From CAXXOK01 sp963675925 (GTDB lineage Bacteria > Bacillota > Clostridia > Christensenellales > Aristaeellaceae), in assembly GCA_963675925.2 (NCBI GenBank), contig CAXXIB010000003.1:476245-540244 (forward strand): a stretch of 64,000 bases of DNA, read 5' to 3'. Within the stretch, counting starts at the first letter, position 1. Every line of letters begins with the position of its first letter. The notes under the pieces are model-generated. The model did no database searches. It saw nothing but the letters and a program-made list of their open reading frames with translations, and had not been told where the DNA came from. Positions 24,390-33,540 of this stretch are shown one piece after another. Position numbers and translations under genes: made by a program.

Positions 24390-26795
24390 TTATTTGGCCA
24401 TCAGAGTTTCGACGTCGCTTAGCCAGCCCCAATACGTGGTGATTGCAGGGGTGATGCTATCGATATCGAGACGCTCGGTGGAGAAGACCACGCAGTTCTG
24501 CCGCTGATATGCGGGAACCTCGACGGCCCAATCAACAACGATATCCAGCGCCTGCTTGTACAGGGCCTTGCGGTAAGCCTGGTCGTCGCTCTTACGGGCG
24601 TCGACAATTAGCTTATCCAGTTCGTCGTCCACGATCATGTAGCGGTTGGAGTCGGTGCCGCCCATGCCCAGAGCATTGCTGCCGTGGTAGATTTGATACA
24701 TATCAGGATCCACGGTGGTCTGCCATGCTGCGCACCACATTTCGGCGGCGCCTGCATCAAGCGCATCCCACAGAACATTGGAATCGGCGGGGTCATTGAT
24801 GACCAGATCGATACCGATGGTGGCAAGTGCTTCTGAAGCAGCGGTCAACACTGCAAACGACGGATGGTCGCCCAGGCCGTCGCCGGGGATGATGACTTCG
24901 TAAGAGAGTTTTGCGCCTTCGGGAGCTTCGGTGAACTTACCGGTCGCTTCGTCGAAGGTGTAGCCAGCGGCGATCAGGAAGCCTTTGGCAGCTTCAAGCG
25001 CGGCGGCATAGGTCTCTTCGGGGGTCATATCGGCGGTGTAGATGGGATTGCCGTCCACGTCAACAGAGAACGCGACTTTGAAGTCGGGGTCGGTCGGCTG
25101 CGGGGCTGCCCAGGAGGTGTTGGAAATCGGGTACTGGATGACAGATGCGGCTTCGCCGTAGTAGCTGTCATACGCGGTGGCACGGTGAATGGCCAGCACG
25201 GTCGCCAAGGCTTTACGAAGGTTCTTGGACGCTTCGGAGCTGGCTTCTCCGCCAACACTGATGTTTTCTGCGTTCATGCCGATGTAGCCGTAGCCGCGGT
25301 TATCCACTTTGCTGGTGGTAATCACGTCGCCGGTGATTTCGCCATTGGAGTTGAGCGCCATGATGCTTTCGAAATTCGTCTTCGTGCCGTTCAATTCGCT
25401 GGCATCAATGGTGCCGGTGGTGATGCCGGGGATAACGTCGGCATTGTTGGTTTCTTTGAACTGGAAGTACTTGGTTACAGGTGCACCCTTGTAGTAGTTT
25501 TCGTTGGCTTCGTAGTACATAACGCGGTTTTCGTACTTCACGAACTTGTAGGGGCCAGCGCCCATCGGCATGGTGGTCTTGGACTGCACCAAGGACAGAT
25601 CGCCGAAGGGATGTCCGAACATGTTGTTGTCGTAGTCATACAAGGCAGCGTCGCCGTAGTAGTGCATCGGAGCAACTTCCAGACCGAGGATGGAGTAGAC
25701 GGCGGGGGCTTCAAAGCCGATGGTCGTCACTTCCACGGTGTAGTCGTCAAGCTTTTTGATGCCGGCGATGTTGGGGATGCCGCCGGTCATGGAATCGTCC
25801 TTGGGGCCATACTCGGCAATAAAGCCATTGTACGCTTCGCCAAGAACGTCAACGCCGTCGGGGCTTTCAACGGATGCATAGGCAACCGGATCGCCTTCGT
25901 ACTTCATCACAGTTTCGTTGTAATAGTCATCAAGCGTCGGGAACTCGCCGTTTTTGGTGTCATACACGGTACCGGATGTGGAGGCGGTGAACATACCGGT
26001 TTCGGTATCCATATCACCAAAGCCCCACAGCGCCATACCGGCGATCACGCCGTAGCCGTCATTTTCGAGGGCTACTTCAGGGGTGACGCCAACAAACTGC
26101 TCAACATAGCCGGCATAAGCAGTCAGGCAAGTGTTGATGATGCTGGCAACGTCGTTTTTCCAGCCCTCTTCAAGCGCTGTCCAGAAGAACGTCTGTTGTT
26201 CCTGGGTCCATGCGTCGTCGGCAGACCATTCGTGGTCTTTGCCGGCTTCATAGATCGAAACACCCAGATCAGCATACTTGGCGTACACGTCCGCAGTGGT
26301 CTGCGTACGATAGTCCGCAACACCAATGATGTTGAAGGACGCAAGCTGCGTGGAACCGGTGTAAGACGGATCCAGATATACATAATAGGTGAAGATCAGG
26401 TCGTCGGCAGTCATTTCTTCGCCATCAGAGAAGAGGACGCCAGGCTTGATCTTAGCGGTATAGGTCGTCATATCGGCGGCCTCGTCGTATTCCACGCTGA
26501 GGTCGGCGATGCCGTGATAGAAGTAATCAACACCGTTATAGGAGCGGGTTTCGCCCTCAATAGCGTTGTAAACAATGCCGCCGGAGCGGTCCATGGTCAT
26601 CAGGGTTTCCTGTGTCATTGCGGTCGCGTCTACATCGTAGCCGGACTGTGCAAAGAAGGGGCTGAATTTTTCGGAAAGTGTATCAATGCCGGAAACAATG
26701 GGCATCTCTTCACCCTCTGCAAACGCAGCGATCGGGAGTGCAACGCCAACCAGCATTGCAATCGTCAGAAGTAATGCGAGAGATTTTTTAAGCAT
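24390..26795 (-). CDS. oppA: Oligopeptide ABC transporter substrate-binding protein OppA
   Basis: The 801-residue protein is a family 5 extracellular binding protein (SBP_bac_5), longer than the usual 530-600. It starts with a signal peptide (MLKKSLALLLTIAMLVGVAL, cleavage near AFA-EGEE). There is no lipobox cysteine, which is unusual for a Gram-positive binding protein. Core motifs are VKPGVLFSDGEEMTADDL-like (KIKPGVLFSDGEEMT), MGAGPYKFVKYE and the C-terminal DYVxxxP-type segment. The extra length comes from a Tyr- and Asp-rich middle part (about 160-330). AACAAGGAGGAAAACCT precedes the ATG. Confidence 0.93.
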   Translation of the reverse strand: MLKKSLALLLTIAMLVGVALPIAAFAEGEEMPIVSGIDTLSEKFSPFFAQSGYDVDATAMTQETLMTMDRSGGIVYNAIEGETRSYNGVDYFYHGIADLSVEYDEAADMTTYTAKIKPGVLFSDGEEMTADDLIFTYYVYLDPSYTGSTQLASFNIIGVADYRTQTTADVYAKYADLGVSIYEAGKDHEWSADDAWTQEQQTFFWTALEEGWKNDVASIINTCLTAYAGYVEQFVGVTPEVALENDGYGVIAGMALWGFGDMDTETGMFTASTSGTVYDTKNGEFPTLDDYYNETVMKYEGDPVAYASVESPDGVDVLGEAYNGFIAEYGPKDDSMTGGIPNIAGIKKLDDYTVEVTTIGFEAPAVYSILGLEVAPMHYYGDAALYDYDNNMFGHPFGDLSLVQSKTTMPMGAGPYKFVKYENRVMYYEANENYYKGAPVTKYFQFKETNNADVIPGITTGTIDASELNGTKTNFESIMALNSNGEITGDVITTSKVDNRGYGYIGMNAENISVGGEASSEASKNLRKALATVLAIHRATAYDSYYGEAASVIQYPISNTSWAAPQPTDPDFKVAFSVDVDGNPIYTADMTPEETYAAALEAAKGFLIAAGYTFDEATGKFTEAPEGAKLSYEVIIPGDGLGDHPSFAVLTAASEALATIGIDLVINDPADSNVLWDALDAGAAEMWCAAWQTTVDPDMYQIYHGSNALGMGGTDSNRYMIVDDELDKLIVDARKSDDQAYRKALYKQALDIVVDWAVEVPAYQRQNCVVFSTERLDIDSITPAITTYWGWLSDVETLMAK

Positions 26796-26837
26796 AGGTT
26801 TTCCTCCTTGTTATATTCGTATAGGAATACTATCCTA

Positions 26838-26866
26838 AATTTAGCATATATTATTGAGAATGTAAA
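26838..26866 (-). promoter_or_regulatory. Probable opp operon promoter
   Basis: On the minus strand TTTACA (26861-26866) and TAAATT (26838-26843) are 17 bp apart, about 45 bp upstream of the oppA start. Confidence 0.5.
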
Positions 26867-27189
26867 CAAGCAAATCACCAAATGCTCTACTCCTTATAAT
26901 ATAAGGCTTTCAGCGTTATTTTATTCCCACTTTTTCTACCTGTTGTATCCAGCGGAAACACGATATACACATATTGTATATTTGTGCCAAATTATCCTTT
27001 GATTATTCAATTATCTCGGATATTTATTAATTGCAGACAACGCAATACAACAATTAAAATGCCACAGCCACTAAAAAAACAAAGAATGTACAATTTCCAT
27101 CTGTTCCCAGACAGTAACCACATTATGGCTGTAACGCCTGCTCCACCATTGCAGCGGCCTTGCTTTGGTAGAATATTCTTATAAAAAGC
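26867..27189. other. AT-rich intergenic region upstream of oppA with small palindromes
   Basis: No gene is supported here. A perfect palindrome, CCTTATA-A-TATAAGG (26892-26906), lies just upstream of the oppA promoter and could be an operator. A second imperfect one, ATATAC with GTATAT and a 7-base spacer, is near 26960-26980. Neither matches a regulator I can name. Confidence 0.4.
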
Positions 27190-27226
27190 GTAAAAATAAC
27201 CGCCTGCGCAATGTATGCACAGGCGG
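27190..27226 (-). terminator. Terminator of znuACB
   Basis: CCGCCTGCGC (27200-27209) pairs with GCACAGGCGG (27217-27226) with one mismatch. On the minus strand the stem is followed by TTATTTTTA. It lies 17 bp past the znuB stop. Confidence 0.85.
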
Positions 27227-27242
27227 GGCTTTTTACAGGTGC

Positions 27243-28082
27243 TTATTCTCCGTGGACGCGCTGCCGGTGATGGCGCTTTTGCACCCCTCCCCGGGTAAAC
27301 ATCAGCAAAAGGTATACGACGGTCGATACAATCACGATGCAAACGCCTGAGGGAATGTTCAGGTAATAGGCTAGCGTCAGTCCCGCTACGCAGAACACGA
27401 AGCTGAACAGCATGGAAAACCCAACCACCTTGCCCATCGAGTTGAAGTACAGCTTGGCGATGGACACCGGAATGGTCATCAGCGCGATGGTTAGAATGAT
27501 ACCGACCACTTTGACCAGCACGATGATACCAACTGGAATCATCAAATAGACAATCCACTGCAGTAAGCGCACGTTGATTCCACGTGCCTTGGCATATTCT
27601 TCGTCAAAGAGGTATAGGATTAGCGGATGATACAACATTGCAAACAACGCAACAACGACCACAGTAAAAATCAATATATATAGAATAAACCCGCTGGAGA
27701 CCGACAGAATATCGCCAAACAAATAGCTTGTCATATCCGGCATATAGCCCGGTGCCAGTGCGATAAACAAAATACCCAGCGCCATGCCAAACGACCACAG
27801 AATGCCGACCATCGTGTCAGCCTTCAGGCGCGAGTTTTTCGGCAGTTTGGAAATCAGGCCCGATGCACTTACCGCAAACAGCAGTCCGCCCCAAATCGGT
27901 TCAAACCCCAGCAGATACCCAAGCCCGATACCACCGAAGGAGGCATGGGCAATGCCGCCGGACATACTGATCAGCTTTTTTTCAATGGCTATGGTCCCGA
28001 TAATACCGGTGACAATGCTGGCCAGTAACGCTGCATACAGGGCATTTTGCATAAAGCGATAGTTGAGAATGGCGTCAATCAC
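27243..28082 (-). CDS. znuB: Metal ABC transporter permease ZnuB-like
   Basis: This is the membrane subunit of a zinc or manganese importer. The 279-residue protein has about eight membrane segments and the ABC-3 family patterns (GGIAHASFGGIGLGYLLG near 41-58). The zinc assignment rests on the neighbouring His-rich ZnuA and Fur-family gene rather than on the permease itself. The znuC stop lies at 28079, giving a 4-bp overlap (ATGA). The C-terminus is basic and His/Arg-rich. Confidence 0.9.
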   Translation of the reverse strand: MIDAILNYRFMQNALYAALLASIVTGIIGTIAIEKKLISMSGGIAHASFGGIGLGYLLGFEPIWGGLLFAVSASGLISKLPKNSRLKADTMVGILWSFGMALGILFIALAPGYMPDMTSYLFGDILSVSSGFILYILIFTVVVVALFAMLYHPLILYLFDEEYAKARGINVRLLQWIVYLMIPVGIIVLVKVVGIILTIALMTIPVSIAKLYFNSMGKVVGFSMLFSFVFCVAGLTLAYYLNIPSGVCIVIVSTVVYLLLMFTRGGVQKRHHRQRVHGE

Positions 28083-28768
28083 AGGGATATTCCCCCTTTG
28101 AGTTTCTCCTGCAGTTCATCAGGAGATGTAAAGGCCTGCACGCTCTGGTTTACGTACAACGCCTGATCGGCGATGCCGAAAATATGGCTGAGGTTATGAC
28201 TGGCCAGCACTATGGTTTTTTTCTGCTTCATTATATTGAGTATTTCCAGCAGTTCCTTGGACGCTTCTATGTCCAGGCCTGCGTCCGGCTCGTCCAGTGC
28301 GATCAGCCCGGCATCGGATGCAAACACCCGCGCAATCACGGCACGTTTCAGCTGCCCGCCGGACAGCTGACCAATGCCCCGGCGTTCAAAGCCGGAGAGT
28401 CCCGCCTGGGCGATTGCCTCGTGTGCACACTGTTTCTGAACTGGCGTATAGCGGCTGAATAGTTGAATGTTCTTTGGTAGCGTTCCTTGCAATACCAAAT
28501 CCTCCACTGTCAGGGGAAACGTTGTATCAAACGCAAAGTTCTGGGGCACATACCCGGTTGTCAGGCCTTTGCGGTAGGCAATGGTGCCGTGATCGGGTTT
28601 CATGAGCCCCGTCAGCATTTTAATCAGCGTACTCTTTCCCCCGCCGTTGGGACCCACGAGCACTGTAAGGCTGTTTGTGGGTAGAGAAAAGCTTGCGTCG
28701 CGAACGGCGCAAACTTCTCCATAGCAGAACCTGATATTATTCAGGCGTATGTCAGTTGTTGTTTCCAT
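28079..28768 (-). CDS. znuC: Metal ABC transporter ATP-binding protein ZnuC-like
   Basis: This is the ATPase of the metal importer. The 229-residue protein has Walker A GPNGGGKST, signature LSGGQLKRAVIARVF, Walker B LIALDEPDAGLD and the switch His in LASHNLSHIF. Length and motifs match the ZnuC/MntB class. ATG 28768 comes one base after the znuA stop. The frame extends upstream to a TTG that would overlap znuA and lacks a ribosome site, so I reject it. Confidence 0.92.
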   Translation of the reverse strand: METTTDIRLNNIRFCYGEVCAVRDASFSLPTNSLTVLVGPNGGGKSTLIKMLTGLMKPDHGTIAYRKGLTTGYVPQNFAFDTTFPLTVEDLVLQGTLPKNIQLFSRYTPVQKQCAHEAIAQAGLSGFERRGIGQLSGGQLKRAVIARVFASDAGLIALDEPDAGLDIEASKELLEILNIMKQKKTIVLASHNLSHIFGIADQALYVNQSVQAFTSPDELQEKLKGGISL

Positions 28769-28769
28769 A

Positions 28770-29711
28770 TTAATTTGCAGACTGCGCAAGCGCGTTTACA
28801 AAATCCTCCAAGCTTTGAATATAGTCCGGTGAAAGCGGCATAACCTGTGCTACCGTACCGCCGATTTCCTGGGCGACGGTTGCGGCCTGATGGTCGTCGA
28901 ACTCCGCCTGATAGAACACGGTCGTAATATTTTTCTCCCGTGCGGTATCAATCACCTGTTGCAGTTCTTCCGCCGTTGCTTGCTTGCCCTCAATTTCGAT
29001 GGCAATCATCGTCAGGCCATAATCATCGGCAAAATAACCGTACGAACCATGATAAATCAGGAATGCCTTGTTTGGCAAGTCCGCGATTTTTTCCTGAACA
29101 GAAGCATTCAGGGTTTCCAGGCTGGCAATATAGTCAGCAGCGTTTTCTTGGTACGTATTGGCGTTTGCCGGGTCGTACTCTGCCAGTGTATCGGCAATGG
29201 TCTGGACCATCACCATCGCACGCCGCGGGGACAGCCACAGGTGAGGATCCACGCCTTCGTGATCGTGATCGTCGCCATCATCATGCGCTTCATCTTCATC
29301 GTGGCCTTCATCTTCATCGTGATGCTCATGCGCAGCCATGTGCAGCAGCGGGTATTCCGCAGCAGCGGCCTCACGCAGATCAACCGTGATGATATCCGGG
29401 TTGAAATCCGCGAGCTTTGGCAGGATGTTGGCCTGTTCGGTCGGCATCTGCAAGGTGAAGTAGATTGCCGCATCGGAAAGCGCTTGCATTTCCATGGCGG
29501 TTGGCTGGTAGTTGGCCGGGCTGTAACCGGGCGGGATCATGGTGATTACATTGGCCAGATCGCCCGCTACGGCAGTTACGAAGGTAGCTTCGGGCACAAT
29601 GCCGACCGCGATGTTGATCGCAGGCGTATCACTTTGGGCCATGGCTGTCGGTGATACCATAACAAGGATACACACGAACATGAGAACTGAAAACAACTTT
29701 TGAAACTTCAT
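28770..29711 (-). CDS. znuA: Zinc ABC transporter substrate-binding protein ZnuA-like
   Basis: This cluster 9 binding protein captures zinc outside the cell. The 313-residue protein has a signal peptide (cleavage near TAMA-QSD) without a proper lipobox. An acidic, His-rich loop at about 124-152 (HEHHDEDEGHDEDEAHDD) is typical of zinc rather than manganese binders. VDPHLWLSPRRA carries a conserved metal-ligand His, YHGSYGYFADDYGL the next, and the third site lies near the C-terminal FDDHQAA region. ATG 29711 has AAGGAGAG upstream. The first gene of the operon, it is preceded by a palindromic operator. Confidence 0.93.
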   Translation of the reverse strand: MKFQKLFSVLMFVCILVMVSPTAMAQSDTPAINIAVGIVPEATFVTAVAGDLANVITMIPPGYSPANYQPTAMEMQALSDAAIYFTLQMPTEQANILPKLADFNPDIITVDLREAAAAEYPLLHMAAHEHHDEDEGHDEDEAHDDGDDHDHEGVDPHLWLSPRRAMVMVQTIADTLAEYDPANANTYQENAADYIASLETLNASVQEKIADLPNKAFLIYHGSYGYFADDYGLTMIAIEIEGKQATAEELQQVIDTAREKNITTVFYQAEFDDHQAATVAQEIGGTVAQVMPLSPDYIQSLEDFVNALAQSAN

Positions 29712-29723
29712 ACCGATTTCTCT

Positions 29724-29750
29724 CCTTATTGCAATTAACTTGCAATAAGG
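29724..29750 (-). promoter_or_regulatory. Palindromic operator at the znuA transcription start, probably a Zur box
   Basis: CCTTATTGCAA (29724-29734) and TTGCAATAAGG (29740-29750) are perfect 11-base inverted arms around TTAAC. The site starts right after the -10 box and ends in the AAGG of the znuA ribosome site, so a bound repressor would cover the transcription start. A Fur-family gene lies just upstream of the operon, so Zur is the likely ligand. Confidence 0.8.
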
Positions 29751-29780
29751 ATGGTAGCACACAGGTTTTCACTTTGTCAA
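29751..29780 (-). promoter_or_regulatory. znuA promoter
   Basis: On the minus strand a perfect TTGACA (29775-29780) and TACCAT (29751-29756) are 18 bp apart, abutting the palindromic operator. Confidence 0.75.
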
Positions 29781-29956
29781 TAGAAAGTTTCAACGTTTAG
29801 TGGCAATATTTTCACACAAATGGCAGGGAGCTATCCATACAGATGCTCTAGCCCTTGCGTAAAACGAGTAAGCTAAGCGGGACCGTGATGTAAACTACTT
29901 CTGTCTATGTGCCTGTCCTCTCGCGAAATATAGCTGATAATCCTTTGAAAGAAAGT

Positions 29957-29983
29957 CCACCCTTTCGATGTTGAAAAGGGTGG
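29957..29983 (-). terminator. Terminator of the Fur-family gene
   Basis: CCACCCTTT (29957-29965) pairs with AAAGGGTGG (29975-29983), 9 bp, followed on the minus strand by ACTTTCTTTC. It lies 8 bp past the stop codon. Confidence 0.75.
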
Positions 29984-29990
29984 CATCAAT

Positions 29991-30422
29991 CTATTGCGTT
30001 TTAGGGTCTACCGCACACTGGGTACATTTGCCGTAAACTTCCAGCTTGTGATGTGTTTCCTCAAAGCCACTCTCACGGACATGCGTTTTCCAATAGCCTG
30101 TCATACAGGGTATTCTAATCATCTTCCCACAGCCCGTGCAGATGAGATAATGGTGATGTTCCTTTTCAAAGAGCGTATAGCGGTTTATGCCCTGTTCATC
30201 GTTCAGGCTTTCCAGTAAACCGATCTTCATAAATTTCTGAATATTGCGATAAATGGTCGCATTGTCGATGGTATACCGGCCTTCCAGCAGCACCGCTACA
30301 TCAGCAATCGACAGCATACGATCCTGATTGCTTAAAAACACATCCAGAATCTGCTGTTTTGCCGCCGTTATACGCTGGCCATTGGCCCGCAGCATCGCAT
30401 ATACATTGCTGGTATCCGTCAT
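29991..30422 (-). CDS. zur: Fur family regulator, probably zinc-responsive Zur
   Basis: The 143-residue protein has the Fur winged helix (about 10-85, RITAAKQQILDVFL and TIDNATIYRNIQKFMKIGLLE). The metal-binding dimerisation domain has EHHHYLICTGCGK and the structural zinc cysteines C95, C98, C133 and C136. Its place next to znuACB and the operator there favour Zur over PerR or Fur, though the sequence alone cannot decide. GAGGGG precedes the ATG. A weak palindrome, CTGTGT and ACACAG (30439-30456), just upstream may allow self-control. Confidence 0.88.
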   Translation of the reverse strand: MTDTSNVYAMLRANGQRITAAKQQILDVFLSNQDRMLSIADVAVLLEGRYTIDNATIYRNIQKFMKIGLLESLNDEQGINRYTLFEKEHHHYLICTGCGKMIRIPCMTGYWKTHVRESGFEETHHKLEVYGKCTQCAVDPKTQ

Positions 30423-30499
30423 TGAAAACCCCTCTTGCCTGTGTATTTACACACAGAGTATAACGCGGATCGGCGTAAACTTCAAATCAGGGTCAAGCG

Positions 30500-33400
30500 T
30501 CACGGTTTCGCCTTTTTGCCGGTAAAGCTGACAAACACAGGGAGCACCACCAGGGTAAGCAATGCCGATACCAACAGTCCGCTCATCAGCGCGACAGCCA
30601 TCGGCTTGAACAGTTCACTAACGCCGGTTGCCAAGGGGATCAGCCCGATGACCGTGGTGACCGAGCTCAGTACAATGGGGCGCAGCCGTCTTAGGGACGC
30701 ATGCACACAGGCCAGCTGCAACGCCGTGCCGTCCTGCAATTCTTTGTGGATATAATCCACCAGAATAATCGCATTGTTAACCACAATCCCTAGTAAGCTG
30801 ACTACGCCAAGCAACGCCGTGAAGGATAGCGGCTGCCCCGTGATATACAGCCCGATTGCCGACCCGATGACCGATAGCGGGATTGTAATAAAGATGATCA
30901 GCGGCATGCGGAAGGATTTGAACTGCAATAGCAGTATGATAAACACCGCTGCCAGCGCAAATACGCCCAGTACGCCGATTTGGCCGAAATTCTCGGCGAT
31001 CTTCACATCCTCCCCGTCAAACTCGATATGCGCATCCGGCATAATCAGCGCATCCAGTTGCTGCTGCATACTGCGTTTGGTTTCGGTTTTGGAAACCTGC
31101 GGGTCATAATCCGCGCTTACAATGACGGAATAATCACCGTCTATTCTGGGAATACTGACCAGCGCTTCCTCCTGCGCAATCTGGATGATATCTTCTGCCT
31201 TGATATACGCCCCGGCAGTAGATTTCAGCAGGAAAGCCTTGACGGTCGCTTCCGTGTCCACGCCACCAGTCACCTTAACCGGCACCCGGCTATCCCCATC
31301 CATGAAGGATGCCGCTTCACGGCCCATCATGGCAATGCTGAGTTCGTTTAGCGCTTCAGCGGGGATGACACCGGCAGACAGCGCTGCCGCTTGGTCGATT
31401 GTGAGCGTATCGATGGTTTCATAGTCGCTGTTTCCCTTGCTTTCGTTGATGAAGCCATCCATCCCGGTTAGCAGCTCATACACCTGATCTTCATAGTCCT
31501 TCAGGGTATTGATGTCGCTGCCGATGATTTTGATTTTTAGGTCTTCATTGGTGGGAAATGCATACATCAGCTCTTTCACGGTAATTTCGGCATCCAAATT
31601 CAGATCGTCCAGTTTCTGCTGCAAACGCTGTAAATAGGCATTATTGGTTTTCATTTCCGCCTTTTCGAGATCTACGCGCAACAGGAGCTGCCCCAAATCC
31701 GGCGTTTGTGTGTTAATAAACATAATATCGTTAAATCTGGGCAGTCCACCGCCTGATGAAGCGGTTACCTCTGTCACGCCCGGTTCTTCCAATACGGCAT
31801 CTGCTACCGCATCCACAATCGTCCGGGTACTGTCCGGTGCGTTGGCGGTATTGTTTTGGATATCAATATACAACACATTCTTCTCCGCTGCCGGGAAAAA
31901 GATCACGTTCAAATGCATAACCAATACCGCACTGCCGGCCAGCAGCACCAGCACCAAGGCAATGACTGCCCACCTGTGCCGTAGCGCTGATTCCAGTAAC
32001 GTTTGCAATCCGCGCTTTTTCGGCCTTGCTTTTGTTTCGGTCTTCTTTCTGAAAAAGATGAAGCCCAGAACCGGAATCACCAGGACCGCCGATAGGTAGG
32101 ACGCGATCAGTGCGATGATCACAATTTGCGGCAGAGAGCGGATATAATCACCCGCAAGCGAGTTGAGGAACAGGAACGGTGCAAACGCCGCAACTGTGGT
32201 CAGCGTAGAGGTCAGTACAGGCATCGCAACGCTTTGTACACCCTTTGAACAGGCTGAAAGTCTGCTCTCGCCCGCGTCCAAATAGTATTGTATCGCATCA
32301 CTTACGACAATGGAGTTATCCACCAGCATGCCCAGGCTGAGTACCAGGGCGGCGATGGATATCTGATGGATTTTCACACCAAAGAGATTCATGGCGATAA
32401 ACGACATCAGCACCGACAGCGGCAGCGATACCGAGACCACCACAGCATTTTTCAGCCCCATGCCAACCAAAACCACCAAAATCACTAGTCCAACCGATAG
32501 CAGCAGATTGCGCATGAAATTGATCAGCGAATCGTGAATCTCCTGTGGCTGGGACATGATCAGCGAGACCTCCAGCCCGGCAGGAAAGTCTGCAGCCATC
32601 GTGTCCAGCACAGTTTGAATTTCATTTTTCATCGGCAGTACGTTGATATCGGCTTTGAAATACCCGGCCAAAATCACAGCCTGACTTCCGTTGTGGGTAT
32701 AATATGTATTTCGCTGCGCCGGTAATTCAGTCACTGTAGCAATATCTTTAAGCTGCATAACCCTGCCAAACTGCGCAGCATAGCCAATGCCCGTCTCTGC
32801 AACATCGCTTGCACTGCTATATCCACCGGCATAATCCACAATTGTCGTCTGCTCATTTTCGGAGATGGTTCCAAGCGGCAAATCCATCCCGCCCGCCTCC
32901 AGCAGCGTCGTGATTTGGCTTAGCGTAAGCCCCGCACTCTGCATGCGGCTTTGGTTTACGGTGACCCATACTTCGCGCTCCAAATTTCCGATAATCTCAA
33001 AGCGCTGAAACCCATCGATGGTGTCAAGCTTATCGCGTACCGCTTTGGCCTTCTCCACAACCTGTGCGTTGCTTAGCTCGTCCGAAGACAGGCTGATCAG
33101 CACCCCGGCTGTATCGGTGATGTTGGTGTTAACGTTGATTGTGCCGCAGTTTTCCGGCAGCTTGCTTTGCAGCTCGATCAGGCTGCTGCGAAGCTTTTGG
33201 AAGGCCTCGTCACTATCCATTGCAAAATCAAACTCCAGCAGGATGAGCGACATATTACTCATGCTGAAGGATGCTGATTCCTTATACCCTGGCAGCGCTT
33301 GAAGCACATCGTTAATCGGCTTGGTCACATACGCGTCCACATCAGCCTGCGATGCACCCGGGTAAACGGTCGTTATCAGTGCATACGGCGCGGTGATATC

Positions 33401-33523
33401 CGGCGTTTCCTGCTTGGGTGTTGCTGAAAATGCAAGCACGCCCGCAACGATCACCAATACCACAAAGAACAGCGTGATCTTGCGGTTTTGAATTAGACTT
33501 TTCAAAAGTTTTTCCAGTTTCAT
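30500..33523 (-). CDS. RND family efflux permease (hydrophobe/amphiphile type)
   Basis: The 1007-residue protein is a full-length RND pump with twelve membrane segments. TM1 starts at about 15 (KITLFFVVLVIVAGVLAFSA), a large periplasmic-type loop follows, and the TM4 region LVLSLGMLVDNSIVVSDAIQYY holds the proton-relay aspartates. The second half repeats the pattern, ending with LLGVVSLLGIVVNNAIILVDY. It lies 17 bp after a TetR gene in the same operon. No membrane-fusion protein or outer-membrane factor is present, so it may work alone, as proposed for SwrC/YerP in Bacillus. Substrate unknown. Confidence 0.92.
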   Translation of the reverse strand: MKLEKLLKSLIQNRKITLFFVVLVIVAGVLAFSATPKQETPDITAPYALITTVYPGASQADVDAYVTKPINDVLQALPGYKESASFSMSNMSLILLEFDFAMDSDEAFQKLRSSLIELQSKLPENCGTINVNTNITDTAGVLISLSSDELSNAQVVEKAKAVRDKLDTIDGFQRFEIIGNLEREVWVTVNQSRMQSAGLTLSQITTLLEAGGMDLPLGTISENEQTTIVDYAGGYSSASDVAETGIGYAAQFGRVMQLKDIATVTELPAQRNTYYTHNGSQAVILAGYFKADINVLPMKNEIQTVLDTMAADFPAGLEVSLIMSQPQEIHDSLINFMRNLLLSVGLVILVVLVGMGLKNAVVVSVSLPLSVLMSFIAMNLFGVKIHQISIAALVLSLGMLVDNSIVVSDAIQYYLDAGESRLSACSKGVQSVAMPVLTSTLTTVAAFAPFLFLNSLAGDYIRSLPQIVIIALIASYLSAVLVIPVLGFIFFRKKTETKARPKKRGLQTLLESALRHRWAVIALVLVLLAGSAVLVMHLNVIFFPAAEKNVLYIDIQNNTANAPDSTRTIVDAVADAVLEEPGVTEVTASSGGGLPRFNDIMFINTQTPDLGQLLLRVDLEKAEMKTNNAYLQRLQQKLDDLNLDAEITVKELMYAFPTNEDLKIKIIGSDINTLKDYEDQVYELLTGMDGFINESKGNSDYETIDTLTIDQAAALSAGVIPAEALNELSIAMMGREAASFMDGDSRVPVKVTGGVDTEATVKAFLLKSTAGAYIKAEDIIQIAQEEALVSIPRIDGDYSVIVSADYDPQVSKTETKRSMQQQLDALIMPDAHIEFDGEDVKIAENFGQIGVLGVFALAAVFIILLLQFKSFRMPLIIFITIPLSVIGSAIGLYITGQPLSFTALLGVVSLLGIVVNNAIILVDYIHKELQDGTALQLACVHASLRRLRPIVLSSVTTVIGLIPLATGVSELFKPMAVALMSGLLVSALLTLVVLPVFVSFTGKKAKP

Positions 33524-33540
33524 GTTCCTATCCTCACTTA

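Noticed and set aside
24864..26774. A 636-residue open frame on the plus strand, antisense to oppA
   Set aside because: It lies wholly inside the oppA gene on the other strand, has Val/Gly-rich nonsense composition and no ribosome site; it is a shadow of oppA codon use.
28890..29654. A 254-residue plus-strand frame antisense to znuA
   Set aside because: It mirrors the His-rich znuA gene, lacks a ribosome site and matches no protein pattern.
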